Positions 46,308 through 56,203 of a stretch of DNA of 64,000 bases are shown one piece after another. Position numbers and translations under genes: made by a program. Position 1 is the stretch's first letter. Every line of letters starts with the position of its first letter. The stretch is from Mesorhizobium sp. WSM3859. GTDB taxonomy: Bacteria; Pseudomonadota; Alphaproteobacteria; Rhizobiales; Rhizobiaceae. Location: the NCBI RefSeq assembly GCF_002295065.1, contig NZ_NSGG01000008.1, positions 234,185 through 298,184 of the forward strand. Direction: 5' to 3'. The notes beneath the pieces were generated by a model. That model was not told where the DNA came from, did not search any database, and worked only from the letters and a program-made list of their open reading frames with translations.

Positions 46308-48199
46308 CGTGTTTGTGCTTGCGAAACGGCGTTCGGATCGACGCGGACGTTGTATTGCGACTGCAGCTGCGCCACCAGCTGGTCGAGCAGGTCGTCGGAC
46401 ATGCCGGCGCCGAAGGATTTCTGCGCGTCGTCCGGTACGGTGCTGCCGTCGGCGCCAGCCGGCTCGAAGACCTCGGCGACCTTGAACAGGATCTGGCCGT
46501 CGCCGGTGGGCGAGGGGATCAGACCGGTGCCGCCTTCGCCGACGCCGAACATGGCGGCGGCACCCTCCTTGCCGAAATCGGCATCGTCGGCTTCGCGCTT
46601 CAAGCCGCGCTTGGTCTGTTTGTCGAGCTTGAGCTCGCCGGCGATGACGTCGAGCGTGGTGCCGGCCTTGAGGCGCTTCTCGAGCTCCTTAGCCTTCGCG
46701 TCGAGCCGCTTTTCGGTCTCGGCTTCCGTCCAGTCGGCCACGACCTTCTTGCGGACCTCATCCAGCGTGCGGTCGCGCGCCGGCGTGATCGACTGCACCT
46801 CGTAGAAGACGAAACCGTTGTCGGCGGTGGTCAGGGCTTCATTCTCGGTATTGGGCTCGGCCGCGAACACCGCCTTGATGAGATCGGCCGATTGCGGCAG
46901 GTCGTTGACAACGGTGCTGTCCGGCCGCAGGCCGGTGCGGTCGATGGCGTCGATGGTGACGACCTTGAGCTTCAGCTTGTCGGCGGCCTGGGCAAGCGAG
47001 GCGCCTGAGGCGCGGGTGTCCTCGTAGCTGTCATGCACGTCGAGCAGGATGCGGCTTGCCTCGCCGAGCGCCAGGTCCTTGCGGATCTGGTCGGACACCT
47101 CCGAAAGCGGTTTCACGACCTGCGGCTTGATCTCGGTGACGCGCAGGAGCACGGGGCCGAAGGCGCCCTGGACGACCTGGCTTACCTCGTTGGCATTGAG
47201 CGAGAAGGCCGCGTCGGCAACCGCCTTGTCGGCGATCTTGTCCTTGGACAGCGTGCCGAGCAGCGTGTCGGCCTGCGTCTTGCCTTCGGCGGTGACGAGC
47301 TTGTCGAAAGTGGCGCCAGCCTTCAGCGAATCCAAAGCCGCCTTGGCCGCTTCCGGCGTCTTGAACACCAGCTGCTCGATGGTGCGCATCTCGGGCGTCG
47401 TGTAGCGCGCGATGTTCTTCTTGTAGTCGTCGCTCACCTGCTGGTCGGTTACCGCTGACGGATCCGCGATGTCCTGCGGTTCGAGCCGGACATAGGAGAA
47501 TTTGCGGTATTCCGGCGCGGCGTAGTTCTTCTTGTTGGCGCCGAAATAGGCGTTGAGGGCGCTGTCGGACGGCGCCTCGATCGGCTGCACCAGCGTCTTG
47601 GGCAACACCAGATAGTCGATCGTGCGATCCTCGCCGCGATACAGCGAGACCGCCTTCAGGAAGGTCTGCGGAACCTTGAGGCCGTCGGAGATCGCCTCGA
47701 CGATCTGCTGGCGCACGGCCACCTGCGAGCGGTTCCTGAGATAGTCCTCCGGCCGCATGTCGAGCTGGCGAAGGAGATACTCGAAGGTGCGGCGATCGAA
47801 CTGGCCGCTGGGGCCTTTGAAGGCCGGATCCTCGCGCGTCAGCTCCGCCAGCCGGTCCTTGGAAAGGCCGAGGCCCAGCTTGCGCGCCTGTTCATCGAGC
47901 ACGGCGCCCGAAACGAGCTGCGCCAGCACCTGGTTGTCGACGCCGAGCAGCTTGGCCTGTTCCTGGGTGACGCGCTGGCCATATTGCTGGGAGAGCAGGC
48001 TGAGCTGGCGATTATAGGCCAGGCGGTACTCGTTGATCGAGACCTCGGTGCCGCCGGCGGTGATCACCGCGTGATGGCCGCCGAGAACGCCACCCACCAT
48101 GCGCGTGGTAATGCCCCAGGCGGCAAAGCTCAGGACCAGCAACAACAGCAACGCCTTCGCGACCCAGGTACCCGCCGCGCTTCTCAATATACCAAGCAT
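46304..48199 (-). CDS. ppiD: PpiD-like peptidylprolyl isomerase / periplasmic chaperone
   Basis: A 631-residue protein with one N-terminal membrane anchor (about residues 14-31, [26 protein letters not shown]). A SurA-N-like chaperone region (about 40-190) is followed by a parvulin-like domain around residues 265-360 ([31 protein letters not shown] to [13 protein letters not shown]) and a second helical half. It assists folding of exported proteins near the Sec translocon. It is first in the ppiD-trpD-trpC-moaC-moeA operon and divergent from tpiA. Confidence 0.93.
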   Translation of the reverse strand: MLGILRSAAGTWVAKALLLLLVLSFAAWGITTRMVGGVLGGHHAVITAGGTEVSINEYRLAYNRQLSLLSQQYGQRVTQEQAKLLGVDNQVLAQLVSGAVLDEQARKLGLGLSKDRLAELTREDPAFKGPSGQFDRRTFEYLLRQLDMRPEDYLRNRSQVAVRQQIVEAISDGLKVPQTFLKAVSLYRGEDRTIDYLVLPKTLVQPIEAPSDSALNAYFGANKKNYAAPEYRKFSYVRLEPQDIADPSAVTDQQVSDDYKKNIARYTTPEMRTIEQLVFKTPEAAKAALDSLKAGATFDKLVTAEGKTQADTLLGTLSKDKIADKAVADAAFSLNANEVSQVVQGAFGPVLLRVTEIKPQVVKPLSEVSDQIRKDLALGEASRILLDVHDSYEDTRASGASLAQAADKLKLKVVTIDAIDRTGLRPDSTVVNDLPQSADLIKAVFAAEPNTENEALTTADNGFVFYEVQSITPARDRTLDEVRKKVVADWTEAETEKRLDAKAKELEKRLKAGTTLDVIAGELKLDKQTKRGLKREADDADFGKEGAAAMFGVGEGGTGLIPSPTGDGQILFKVAEVFEPAGADGSTVPDDAQKSFGAGMSDDLLDQLVAQLQSQYNVRVDPNAVSQAQTR

Positions 48200-48342
48200 G
48201 CATACTTCCGAGTTTTGCGCATTTTCGCGTGCGCCGAGTCTGAAACAAGCGCAATAGCGCCCTTCCGGTCCACTGTCGATTGCTTTGTGACCTGATTTTG
48301 GTAGTGAGGGCGCTGCTTAATGTCGCTCGGAGAACGCGTCCC

Positions 48343-49110
48343 ATGACCCTTGGAATCCGCCCGCTTGTCGCCGGCAACTGGAAAATGAACGGCACCAGCG
48401 CCTCCCTCAACGAGCTGCGGTCGATCGGCAATGGGTTCATGAGCGGACTCGACGCCGAGACCGAAGCGGTGGTGTGCGTGCCGGCGACGTTGCTCCAGCG
48501 CGCGGCCGAGATCCTGTCGCGCACGCCGGTGCGGGCCGGTGGAGAGGATTGTCATCCCAAGGAGAGCGGCGCTTTCACCGGCGAGATTTCCGCCGAGATG
48601 CTGAAGGATGCCGGCGCGAGCCACGTTATCGTCGGCCATTCCGAGCGCCGCGAGCTGTTCGGCGAGGACGACGCGATAGTCCATGCCAAGGCTTCGGCCG
48701 CCTGGCGGGCAGGGCTGGTGGCCATCATCTGCATCGGCGAAACGCGCGCCGAACGCGAGGCGGGCGCCACGCTCGACATATTGTCGCGTCAGCTCGAGGG
48801 CTCAGTGCCGACCAGCGCTACCGCGGCGAACACCATTATTGCCTATGAGCCGGTGTGGGCGATCGGCACCGGCCTGACCCCGACGGCCGCCGACGTCGCC
48901 GAGGCGCATGCGCATATCCGCGGCAAGCTGACCGGTTTGCTCGGCGATGCCGCGGCCAGGATGCGCATTCTCTATGGCGGCTCGGTCAAGCCGTCCAACG
49001 CGGTGGAATTGCTCGGCGTCGAGAATGTCGATGGCGCGCTGGTCGGCGGCGCCAGCCTCAAGGCTGCCGACTTCCTCGCCATAGCGGAAGCCTACATGAA
49101 CATCTCCTAG
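48343..49110 (+). CDS. tpiA: Triosephosphate isomerase
   Basis: A 255-residue TIM-barrel enzyme that interconverts DHAP and glyceraldehyde 3-phosphate. [10 protein letters not shown] contains the catalytic Lys, [14 protein letters not shown] the His, and [13 protein letters not shown] the Glu; the phosphate-binding [12 protein letters not shown] follows. ATG 48343 (MTLGIRPL) is nine bases behind CGGAGA; the longer open frame upstream is not conserved-looking. It is divergent from ppiD, with 143 bp between the starts. Confidence 0.97.
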   Translation: MTLGIRPLVAGNWKMNGTSASLNELRSIGNGFMSGLDAETEAVVCVPATLLQRAAEILSRTPVRAGGEDCHPKESGAFTGEISAEMLKDAGASHVIVGHSERRELFGEDDAIVHAKASAAWRAGLVAIICIGETRAEREAGATLDILSRQLEGSVPTSATAANTIIAYEPVWAIGTGLTPTAADVAEAHAHIRGKLTGLLGDAAARMRILYGGSVKPSNAVELLGVENVDGALVGGASLKAADFLAIAEAYMNIS

Positions 49111-49271
49111 AGATCGTCTCCCAGGCTTCCGCGGCATAAATCGTTGTATTGGCCGCATTGCTTCCCATATTCCCGGCCACGGGCTTGGAAATGCCACCAA
49201 AGCATTGTAAGGAGCCGCCTCCAAAACACCGGTCGTATGCGCGGCCGCGCAAGGCCTCGCCAGGATAAACT

Positions 49272-49769
49272 ATGGAAACCGTACTGATCGTCATCCACCT
49301 CATGGTCGTGCTCGCCCTTGTCGGCGTGGTGCTGCTGCAGCGCTCCGAAGGCGGCGGCCTGGGCATCGGCGGCGGTTCCGGTTTCATGACCGCGCGAGGT
49401 GCTGCGAATGCACTGACCCGCGCCACCGCAATCCTGGCGGCTGCGTTCTTCGTGACCTCGCTGGCGCTGTCGATCCTCGCCCGCTATGGCGAAAAGCCGA
49501 TCGACATCCTCGACCGTCCGGCGACGGGCGGTGGCGTGCTCAACCAGCTGCCGGGGTCCAATGGACCGGTGGGCACTTCCAAGCCCGCGGCTCCGGCTGG
49601 CGGCACGGCTCCCGCGGCTCCGTCGGGTGGTGCGACGACCACCACGCCTCTTGCCAACGGCACCGCGGCGCCTGCGCCGGCTCCGGCGACAACGCCTGCT
49701 CCGGCTGCGCCGGCGCCGGCAACCAACGGCGTCACCCTGCCGGTTACCCCGCAGGTTCCGAACCAGTAG
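49272..49769 (+). CDS. secG: Preprotein translocase subunit SecG
   Basis: A 165-residue SecG. The first 85 residues are classical: METVLIVIHLMVVLALVGVVLLQRSEGGGLGIGGGSG (first helix), and a second helix at about 55-78. The remainder (about 90-165) is a Pro/Ala/Thr-rich low-complexity tail not found in E. coli SecG (110 residues). SecG assists SecYEG protein export. It lies between tpiA and an L,D-transpeptidase gene. Confidence 0.95.
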   Translation: METVLIVIHLMVVLALVGVVLLQRSEGGGLGIGGGSGFMTARGAANALTRATAILAAAFFVTSLALSILARYGEKPIDILDRPATGGGVLNQLPGSNGPVGTSKPAAPAGGTAPAAPSGGATTTTPLANGTAAPAPAPATTPAPAAPAPATNGVTLPVTPQVPNQ

Positions 49770-49784
49770 CCGGCCAAGGACCGG

Positions 49785-49819
49785 GCCGCGACCTGTTGTT
49801 CTTTGAACACAGTCGCGGC
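49785..49819. repeat. Inverted repeat downstream of secG
   Basis: GCCGCGAC (49785-49792) and GTCGCGGC (49812-49819) are perfect complements. The inner part, TGTTGTTC-TTT-GAACACA, extends the pairing with one bulge. There is no T-run, so it is either a weak terminator or an mRNA-end stabiliser. Confidence 0.5.
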
Positions 49820-49870
49820 AAATGCGCGTTCGATCACAAAGATTCAACTGGGCGTGGCGCCTGCCTCAGC

Positions 49871-49899
49871 TTGAGGCGGTGACGGCTAATCGATTATAG
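49871..49899 (+). promoter_or_regulatory. Possible promoter of the L,D-transpeptidase gene
   Basis: TTGAGG (49871-49876), a 17-bp spacer and TTATAG (49894-49899) resemble -35/-10 elements, 85 bp before the ATG. The match is moderate. Confidence 0.35.
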
Positions 49900-49984
49900 A
49901 TTGCGCGCGGCACATTATCGGCGTCCTTGGGGGGCGCCGGGCGACGCCGTGGGCAACTTGCTTTTGAACAATCGGATCATCGCC

Positions 49985-51115
49985 ATGCAGCTTCGCAGCT
50001 TCATCCTCCTGGGAGTCTGTGCCATCCTCGGCATGGGTTCCGCGGCCTTTGCCGGACCGGCAAACCTGGCCACTTCCCCGTCGGTAGAGACAACCGACGC
50101 CATTCCAGTCGTCGCCAGCAAGAGCGACGCATCGCAGCTGAAGCTGCTCAAGAAGAAGAAAAACCCGACCTCAGACGACCTCGCGCAGATCAGCAAGCTC
50201 GAGGCCAAGATCGCGGCCGATAAGGAAGGCGCCAAGGAAAAGGCGCTCGAAGCTCGCAAGACGGCGATGCGTGAAGCGGCCAAGGCCAAGGCGGATCAGG
50301 CGCGCCAGGAATGGCTCGCAAAGAAGGGCGGCAGCGCCGCTTCGACTGAAGTCGCAGACGCCAGACCGGCCAAAAAGACCACCAATATCCTCGCGCCGCT
50401 GGAGCCGATAGCGCTGCTCGGTCCGGTCAAGGCCGAAGAGGCGATCCCGGCCGAAGCCATGAACATCACCGCCACCGGCAACAATGGCGAGCTGCGCAGC
50501 GAAAACCCGGGGCAGAAGCAGACGAGCAGCGGCGGGCTGTTCGCAGGCCTGTTCGGCGGAGCCTCGGTATCTTCGATCAGCTATCTGCCGGAGACCCGCG
50601 CACTTGATTCGGCGCTCGCCAAGAAGGACGCCAAGCGGCCGTTCAAGGTGAAGCCCGAATTCGTGCCGCAGGACGTCACGTTCACCGGCTATGAGCCGGG
50701 CACCATCGTGATCGACACCAGCGCTCGCCGCCTCTACCTCGTCGAGTCGTTTTCCACTGCCCGCCGCTACGCCATCGCCGTCGGCCGCGAGGGCCTGCAG
50801 TTCAAGGGCACGGTCGCGGTCGGAGACAAGCAAGAATGGCCGCGCTGGATCCCGACGCTCGACATGCAGAAGCGCGAGCCGAAGCATTACGGCCAGTACA
50901 AGGACGGCATGCCCGGCGGCGGCGAGAACCCGCTCGGCGCGCGCGCCATCTATCTCTATGACGGCAAGAAGGACACGCATCTGCGCATCCACGGCACTAT
51001 CGCGCCGCAGTCGATCGGAACCAGCGCCTCCAATGGCTGCTTCCGCATGATCAACGAGCACGTCATGGACCTCTACAGCCGCGTCAAGGTCGGCACCAAA
51101 GTTGTTATTATATAA
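49985..51115 (+). CDS. L,D-transpeptidase (YkuD domain) with coiled-coil N-terminal region
   Basis: A 376-residue exported protein. The signal peptide is residues 1-24 (RSFILLGVCAILGMGSAAFA). A Lys/Glu/Ala-rich, probably coiled-coil stretch (about 50-125) is followed by a linker and a YkuD catalytic domain (about 230-376). The domain has TIVIDTSARRLYLVE, HLRIHGTIAPQSIG and the active-site SNGCFRM. It would make 3-3 peptidoglycan cross-links or attach proteins to peptidoglycan; rhizobial paralogues are numerous. The start was set at ATG 49985, just before the signal peptide. A strong terminator follows. Confidence 0.93.
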   Translation: MQLRSFILLGVCAILGMGSAAFAGPANLATSPSVETTDAIPVVASKSDASQLKLLKKKKNPTSDDLAQISKLEAKIAADKEGAKEKALEARKTAMREAAKAKADQARQEWLAKKGGSAASTEVADARPAKKTTNILAPLEPIALLGPVKAEEAIPAEAMNITATGNNGELRSENPGQKQTSSGGLFAGLFGGASVSSISYLPETRALDSALAKKDAKRPFKVKPEFVPQDVTFTGYEPGTIVIDTSARRLYLVESFSTARRYAIAVGREGLQFKGTVAVGDKQEWPRWIPTLDMQKREPKHYGQYKDGMPGGGENPLGARAIYLYDGKKDTHLRIHGTIAPQSIGTSASNGCFRMINEHVMDLYSRVKVGTKVVII

Positions 51116-51157
51116 CAACTAGTCGTTATCATCTGACGCGTTGAATCACACTGCCGT

Positions 51158-51187
51158 AAGGGCCGGCACCGCCGGCCCTTTTGTTTT
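51158..51187 (+). terminator. Rho-independent terminator of the L,D-transpeptidase gene
   Basis: AAGGGCCGGC, loop ACC, GCCGGCCCTT then TTTGTTTT form a perfect 10-bp stem with a T-rich tail. Confidence 0.92.
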
Positions 51188-51196
51188 GAGTTTCTG

Positions 51197-51256
51197 TTTT
51201 GACGCATGTCGTTCTCCCAAACTGCTTAGCACTTTTGGGCGACATGCTTCGCAAAA
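51197..51256. repeat. RIME-like palindromic element upstream of pyrG
   Basis: GCATGTCG (51204-51211) pairs with CGACATGC (51240-51247), and CCCAA with TTGGG inside. The flanking TTTTGACGC is of the kind that recurs in rhizobial intergenic palindromes. It lies between the transpeptidase terminator and pyrG. Confidence 0.55.
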
Positions 51257-51339
51257 GCCCCTGGCGGGTCCCGGCGCCATTTTGGGAAAAAGCCTTCGCG
51301 GCGGTTTTTTCTCTGGCGGAATCAATCAGGCCGCGTTAA

Positions 51340-52980
<1,641 letters not shown>

Positions 52981-53002
52981 ACCATCGGCTGGCGAACCAG
53001 CT

Positions 53003-53590
53003 ATGCAAACCTATGTCGCGCTGCTCTACAGCATAGGCCTCGGCGAAGGCCGGCGCCTCGTTATGTCCGACTTCAAGGCGATGGCCGAAGGTCTCGGCTT
53101 CAACAATGTCCGCACGCTGGTATCGACCGGCAACCTGGTCTTCGAGGCGCGGACAGGTGAAATTTCAAAACTTGAGCGTCGGTTGGAAAAGGCCTTCGAG
53201 AAAACTTTCGGCCGCCATGTCGATATTATCGTGCGCCGCGCAGAGGATTGGTTGAAGCTTGCGGCGTCCAATCCGTTCCCTGCCGAATCGGCGGAAGCCG
53301 GCGACCAGGTCGCGATTCGGGTGATGCGCCAACCTGTTGCCGACGAAGCGCTATCGGGACTTCAGGCCCGCGCGGCCGACGATGAGAAGGTGCTTTTGGT
53401 CGACGGCGATATCTGGCTCGTCTTCTCGCGCGAGCGGCCGAGCTCGCGGCTGCTTGCAGCCGCCAATCACAAGAGCCTGGGCATCGGCACGTCGCGCAAC
53501 TGGAACACGGTGCGCCGGCTGGCGGAGATGGTAGGCGGGGCCTTCCCTTCTCCCCCTGTGGGAGAAGGCGGCCGCGAAGCGGCCGGATGA
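53003..53590 (+). CDS. DUF1697 domain-containing protein
   Basis: A 195-residue soluble protein of the DUF1697 family: TYVALLYSIGLGEGRRLVMSDFKAMAEGLGFNNVRTLVSTGNLVFEA at the N-terminus, and NHKSLGIGTSRNWNTVRRLAEM as the C-terminal conserved block. The function is unknown. The final 15 or so residues (after MVGGA) are encoded by the left arm of a palindromic repeat and are not part of the family domain. The gene is 22 bp after pyrG. Confidence 0.88.
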   Translation: MQTYVALLYSIGLGEGRRLVMSDFKAMAEGLGFNNVRTLVSTGNLVFEARTGEISKLERRLEKAFEKTFGRHVDIIVRRAEDWLKLAASNPFPAESAEAGDQVAIRVMRQPVADEALSGLQARAADDEKVLLVDGDIWLVFSRERPSSRLLAAANHKSLGIGTSRNWNTVRRLAEMVGGAFPSPPVGEGGREAAG

Positions 53591-53690
53591 GGGGTGTTCG
53601 GAACGCCAGCGTCTCACTCCGCTGGAACACCCCTCATCCGTCTCGGCGCTATCGCGCCGATCCACCTTCTCCCACAAGGGGAGAAGGGGA
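53545..53690. repeat. Large palindromic repeat between DUF1697 and NCS1 permease genes
   Basis: The left arm (53545-53599) starts CCCTTCTCCCCCTGTGGGAG and ends GGATGAGGGGTGTTC. The right arm (53624-53690) starts GAACACCCCTCATCC and ends TCTCCCACAAGGGGAGAAGG. The arms form a long imperfect hairpin over a 24-bp centre, each with inner sub-palindromes. Similar elements are widespread in rhizobial genomes. It contains the DUF1697 stop and lies 10 bp from the convergent permease stop. Confidence 0.8.
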
Positions 53691-53700
53691 AAGTGTGCGC

Positions 53701-55158
53701 TCAGGCCTTGGCTGTTCTGGCACCCGCGCCAAGCGCCATAGTGCGCAGGACGTAGTAGACGGCGCCGGCGATCGCCACACCGAAGAACCAGCCATAGACG
53801 CCCCACCAGGACGGCAGCAGGTTGGTGAAATTGGGCAGGATCGAGGAGAAGATCGCGCCGATGCCGGCGGCGATGAAGGCATTGACATGCCAGCCGCCCT
53901 GGAAGCGGAATTCGCCGTCCTCGCGATAGAGCGCCGGTACATCGACCTCGCTTTTGCGGATCAGATAGTAGTCGACCATCATCACGCCGAAGATCGGTCC
54001 CATCGTCGCTCCGATGATGCCGACGAAATGCGCGGCGCTGCCCTCCCACGGCGCGAAGGGATAGAGCACCAGCGCGATCAATGCCGCGATGTAGCCGCCT
54101 TTCTTGAAGTCGATCTGACGCGGGAAGACGTTGGAGAAGTCGAAGGCCGGCGAGACGAAATTCGCCACCACGTTGATGCCCAGCGTCGCCACCGCGAAGG
54201 TCAGCGCAGCGAGGGCCGCCAGGAACCAGCTGTCGAACTTGGCCGAGATCTGGTCGGGGTGGAGCAGCACTTCATGGTAAACGTCGTAGGCGGCGATCGT
54301 CGTGACGCCGGCGACCAGCGAGAACAGGATGAGGTTGACCGGCAGGCCCCAGATATTGCCCTTGCGCAGTGCTGCAGTGTCCGGCGCGTAGCGGGCGAAA
54401 TCGCAGAAGTTGAGATAGAGCGCCGAGAAATAGGTCACCCAAATCGCCGCGGCACCGAACAGCGCGGTCCACGACCCAGGGTCGCCTGGAATGCCGGCGT
54501 CGGCGGTCTTCTCGCGCAGCACGTCCATCGGGATGTCGCTGGTGAAGGCGAAGCTGCCCGATTTCACGCAGAGATAAATGGCCAGAAGCAGCATCATCAC
54601 CCACACGGCGGGGCCGGCCCAGTCCTGGAAGCGGCGCACCGTCTCCATGCCTTTCTGGATGATCAACAGCTGCAATGCCCAGATGACGACGAAGCAGATC
54701 ACCTCCAGGGTCGAATGTCCCAGAAGATGCGAGGTCTTGTTGAACTCGTCGAACCATTGCAGGCGCGTCAGCAGCGCCACGATGGCCCCCGACGCCGCGG
54801 CCGTCTGGGCACCGTACCAGAAGCAGGCGACGATGGCGCGCACCAGCGCCGGAATGTTGGCGCCCCAGATGCCGAAGGAGGCGCGGGCAAGCACGGGGTA
54901 GGGCACGCCGGTCTTCACGCCGGCATAGCCGACCATGTTCATCAGCGCGTAGATGATCAGCGAGCCGATGCCGATGGCGATGATGAAGTTGACGAAGCCG
55001 CCGCAGAACAGAAACAGGCTGGCCGCCAGATAGTAGCCCCAGAGGCTGTGGACGTCCGAAGTCCAGACATTGAAGATCGAAAACGGTCCCCAGTTCCTGA
55101 CCGTTGCCGGAGCCAGATCCTCGTTATAGAGGTCAGGCGATGCGCCTTGGATGGTCAT
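53701..55158 (-). CDS. NCS1 family nucleobase/allantoin-type permease
   Basis: A 485-residue inner-membrane transporter with about twelve helices. Family markers: NEDLAPATVRNWGPFSIFNVWTSDVHSLWGYYLAASLF at the N-terminus, GIWGANIPALVRAIVACFWYGAQT, YLNFCDFARYAPD near residue 245, and GPIFGVMMVDYYLIRKSEVD near 410. NCS1 proteins import cytosine, uracil, allantoin, hydantoins or related compounds with Na+ or H+. No catabolic gene is adjacent, so the substrate is open. A palindromic repeat separates it from DUF1697. Confidence 0.92.
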   Translation of the reverse strand: MTIQGASPDLYNEDLAPATVRNWGPFSIFNVWTSDVHSLWGYYLAASLFLFCGGFVNFIIAIGIGSLIIYALMNMVGYAGVKTGVPYPVLARASFGIWGANIPALVRAIVACFWYGAQTAAASGAIVALLTRLQWFDEFNKTSHLLGHSTLEVICFVVIWALQLLIIQKGMETVRRFQDWAGPAVWVMMLLLAIYLCVKSGSFAFTSDIPMDVLREKTADAGIPGDPGSWTALFGAAAIWVTYFSALYLNFCDFARYAPDTAALRKGNIWGLPVNLILFSLVAGVTTIAAYDVYHEVLLHPDQISAKFDSWFLAALAALTFAVATLGINVVANFVSPAFDFSNVFPRQIDFKKGGYIAALIALVLYPFAPWEGSAAHFVGIIGATMGPIFGVMMVDYYLIRKSEVDVPALYREDGEFRFQGGWHVNAFIAAGIGAIFSSILPNFTNLLPSWWGVYGWFFGVAIAGAVYYVLRTMALGAGARTAKA

Positions 55159-55451
55159 GTCGTTGTTCCCCTTCTTGCAAACGCGCCCTCACGCGTTTGA
55201 CCGCAGAGGTTAAGCCTGACGCTGGGGAACCGGCAAGCAATCCATTTGCCGGCTTTCGCCTTAAAGATATTCAATGAGAATCGCCGTTATCCGCCGCCTC
55301 CAAGCCTGCATCGGGCTGAGTCGCCATGAGGCCTTATGCGGATGCCGGGTTCCGAACTTTTTCCATCGGCAACCAAATTTGTTTGGAACCAAGGCGCTGG
55401 ACGTGCGTTTATGCTGGTTCGACTGCACTGCGGTCGGCCGGGAGGATAATC

Positions 55452-55754
55452 ATGGATCGCTTGCATTTCTTTACCCCAGTGCGAATTGCGCGTGGGCAGG
55501 GATACCCTGTGGAGGAAGTCGATAGCGTCTCCGAGGCGATGGTGTTCCTGCGGAAATGGCCAACGGGCAGACGCGGCCCGGTTTATCAATGCGCCCTGAA
55601 TTGCTGTGCGGCGGCTATGTCGGGCAAGATGTCGGCTGAGGAAGCGAGGAAAGCCTTTGTCGGCTTTGCCCGCATCACCCGGCTGCTCGACGACGACATG
55701 GCGCTGCCACTGGGTGGTGCGTCGATGGACAATGTCTACGCGCTGCGGCGCTAG
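55452..55754 (+). CDS. DUF982 domain-containing protein
   Basis: A 100-residue protein of the rhizobia-specific DUF982 family: FFTPVRIARGQGYPVEEVDSVSEAMVFLRKWPTGRRGPVYQCALNCC, then EEARKAFVGFARITRLL. The function is unknown. GGAGG at 55441-55445, six bases before ATG 55452, supports the start. It is a single gene, divergent from the NCS1 permease. Confidence 0.88.
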   Translation: MDRLHFFTPVRIARGQGYPVEEVDSVSEAMVFLRKWPTGRRGPVYQCALNCCAAAMSGKMSAEEARKAFVGFARITRLLDDDMALPLGGASMDNVYALRR

Positions 55755-56203
55755 TCGAAAAATCCTTTTGAAATCAAAGCTCTGCGTCGGCAACGGCGCG
55801 GCATGTGAGGCGTTGTTGGTTCCAGGCCCCGCCGTTTTGACTCGTCAAGAGCGCCATTTCCTTTTTGCCAATTTCTAGAAGCCAACGCTTTCGAAATAGC
55901 AAAAGCGTTGAAAATACTTATTCGATTTCCGCGCAAAGTATCTTTAAACCTGTTGGCGCTATTCCTACGTCATCTATTGTTATGTCTATCAAGGCAACAC
56001 CGATGTAACATCGCTTACGGCCACGCTTGTCCTAACGGGGGACTCGGGACGCGCGGTCACTTCCCATGCAATGAGCAGCCCAAAGGTTCGACACGCCCTT
56101 AGCGCGGCGAGCGTGTGGGTGCGCGATCTCCCCGCTTTGTCAATCAACACCAAACGGGTGGCCGTCGGGTGGATCAACCCGTGCGCCCCATAGGAGACAA
56201 GAG
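55755..56203. other. 449-bp intergenic region with two palindromes
   Basis: No credible gene: short open frames here have no family resemblance. Two perfect inverted repeats are present. CAACGCTTT (55883-55891) pairs with AAAGCGTTG (55902-55910), without a T-run. CGATGT-A-ACATCG lies at 56001-56013. The base composition is more AT-rich than the flanks between about 55840 and 56000. It probably holds the promoter of the SPFH gene. Confidence 0.6.
55883..55910. repeat. Perfect 9-bp inverted repeat
   Basis: CAACGCTTT and AAAGCGTTG are separated by 10 bp, downstream of DUF982. There is no T-run on either strand. Confidence 0.5.

Noticed and set aside
45273..46805. 510-codon plus-strand open frame opposite trpD and ppiD
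   Set aside because: Shadow frame crossing two well-recognised genes, with no coherent domain.
53587..55200. 537-codon plus-strand open frame opposite the NCS1 permease
   Set aside because: It starts inside a palindromic repeat and reads as low-complexity Arg/His/Asp. The NCS1 gene on the minus strand explains the region.
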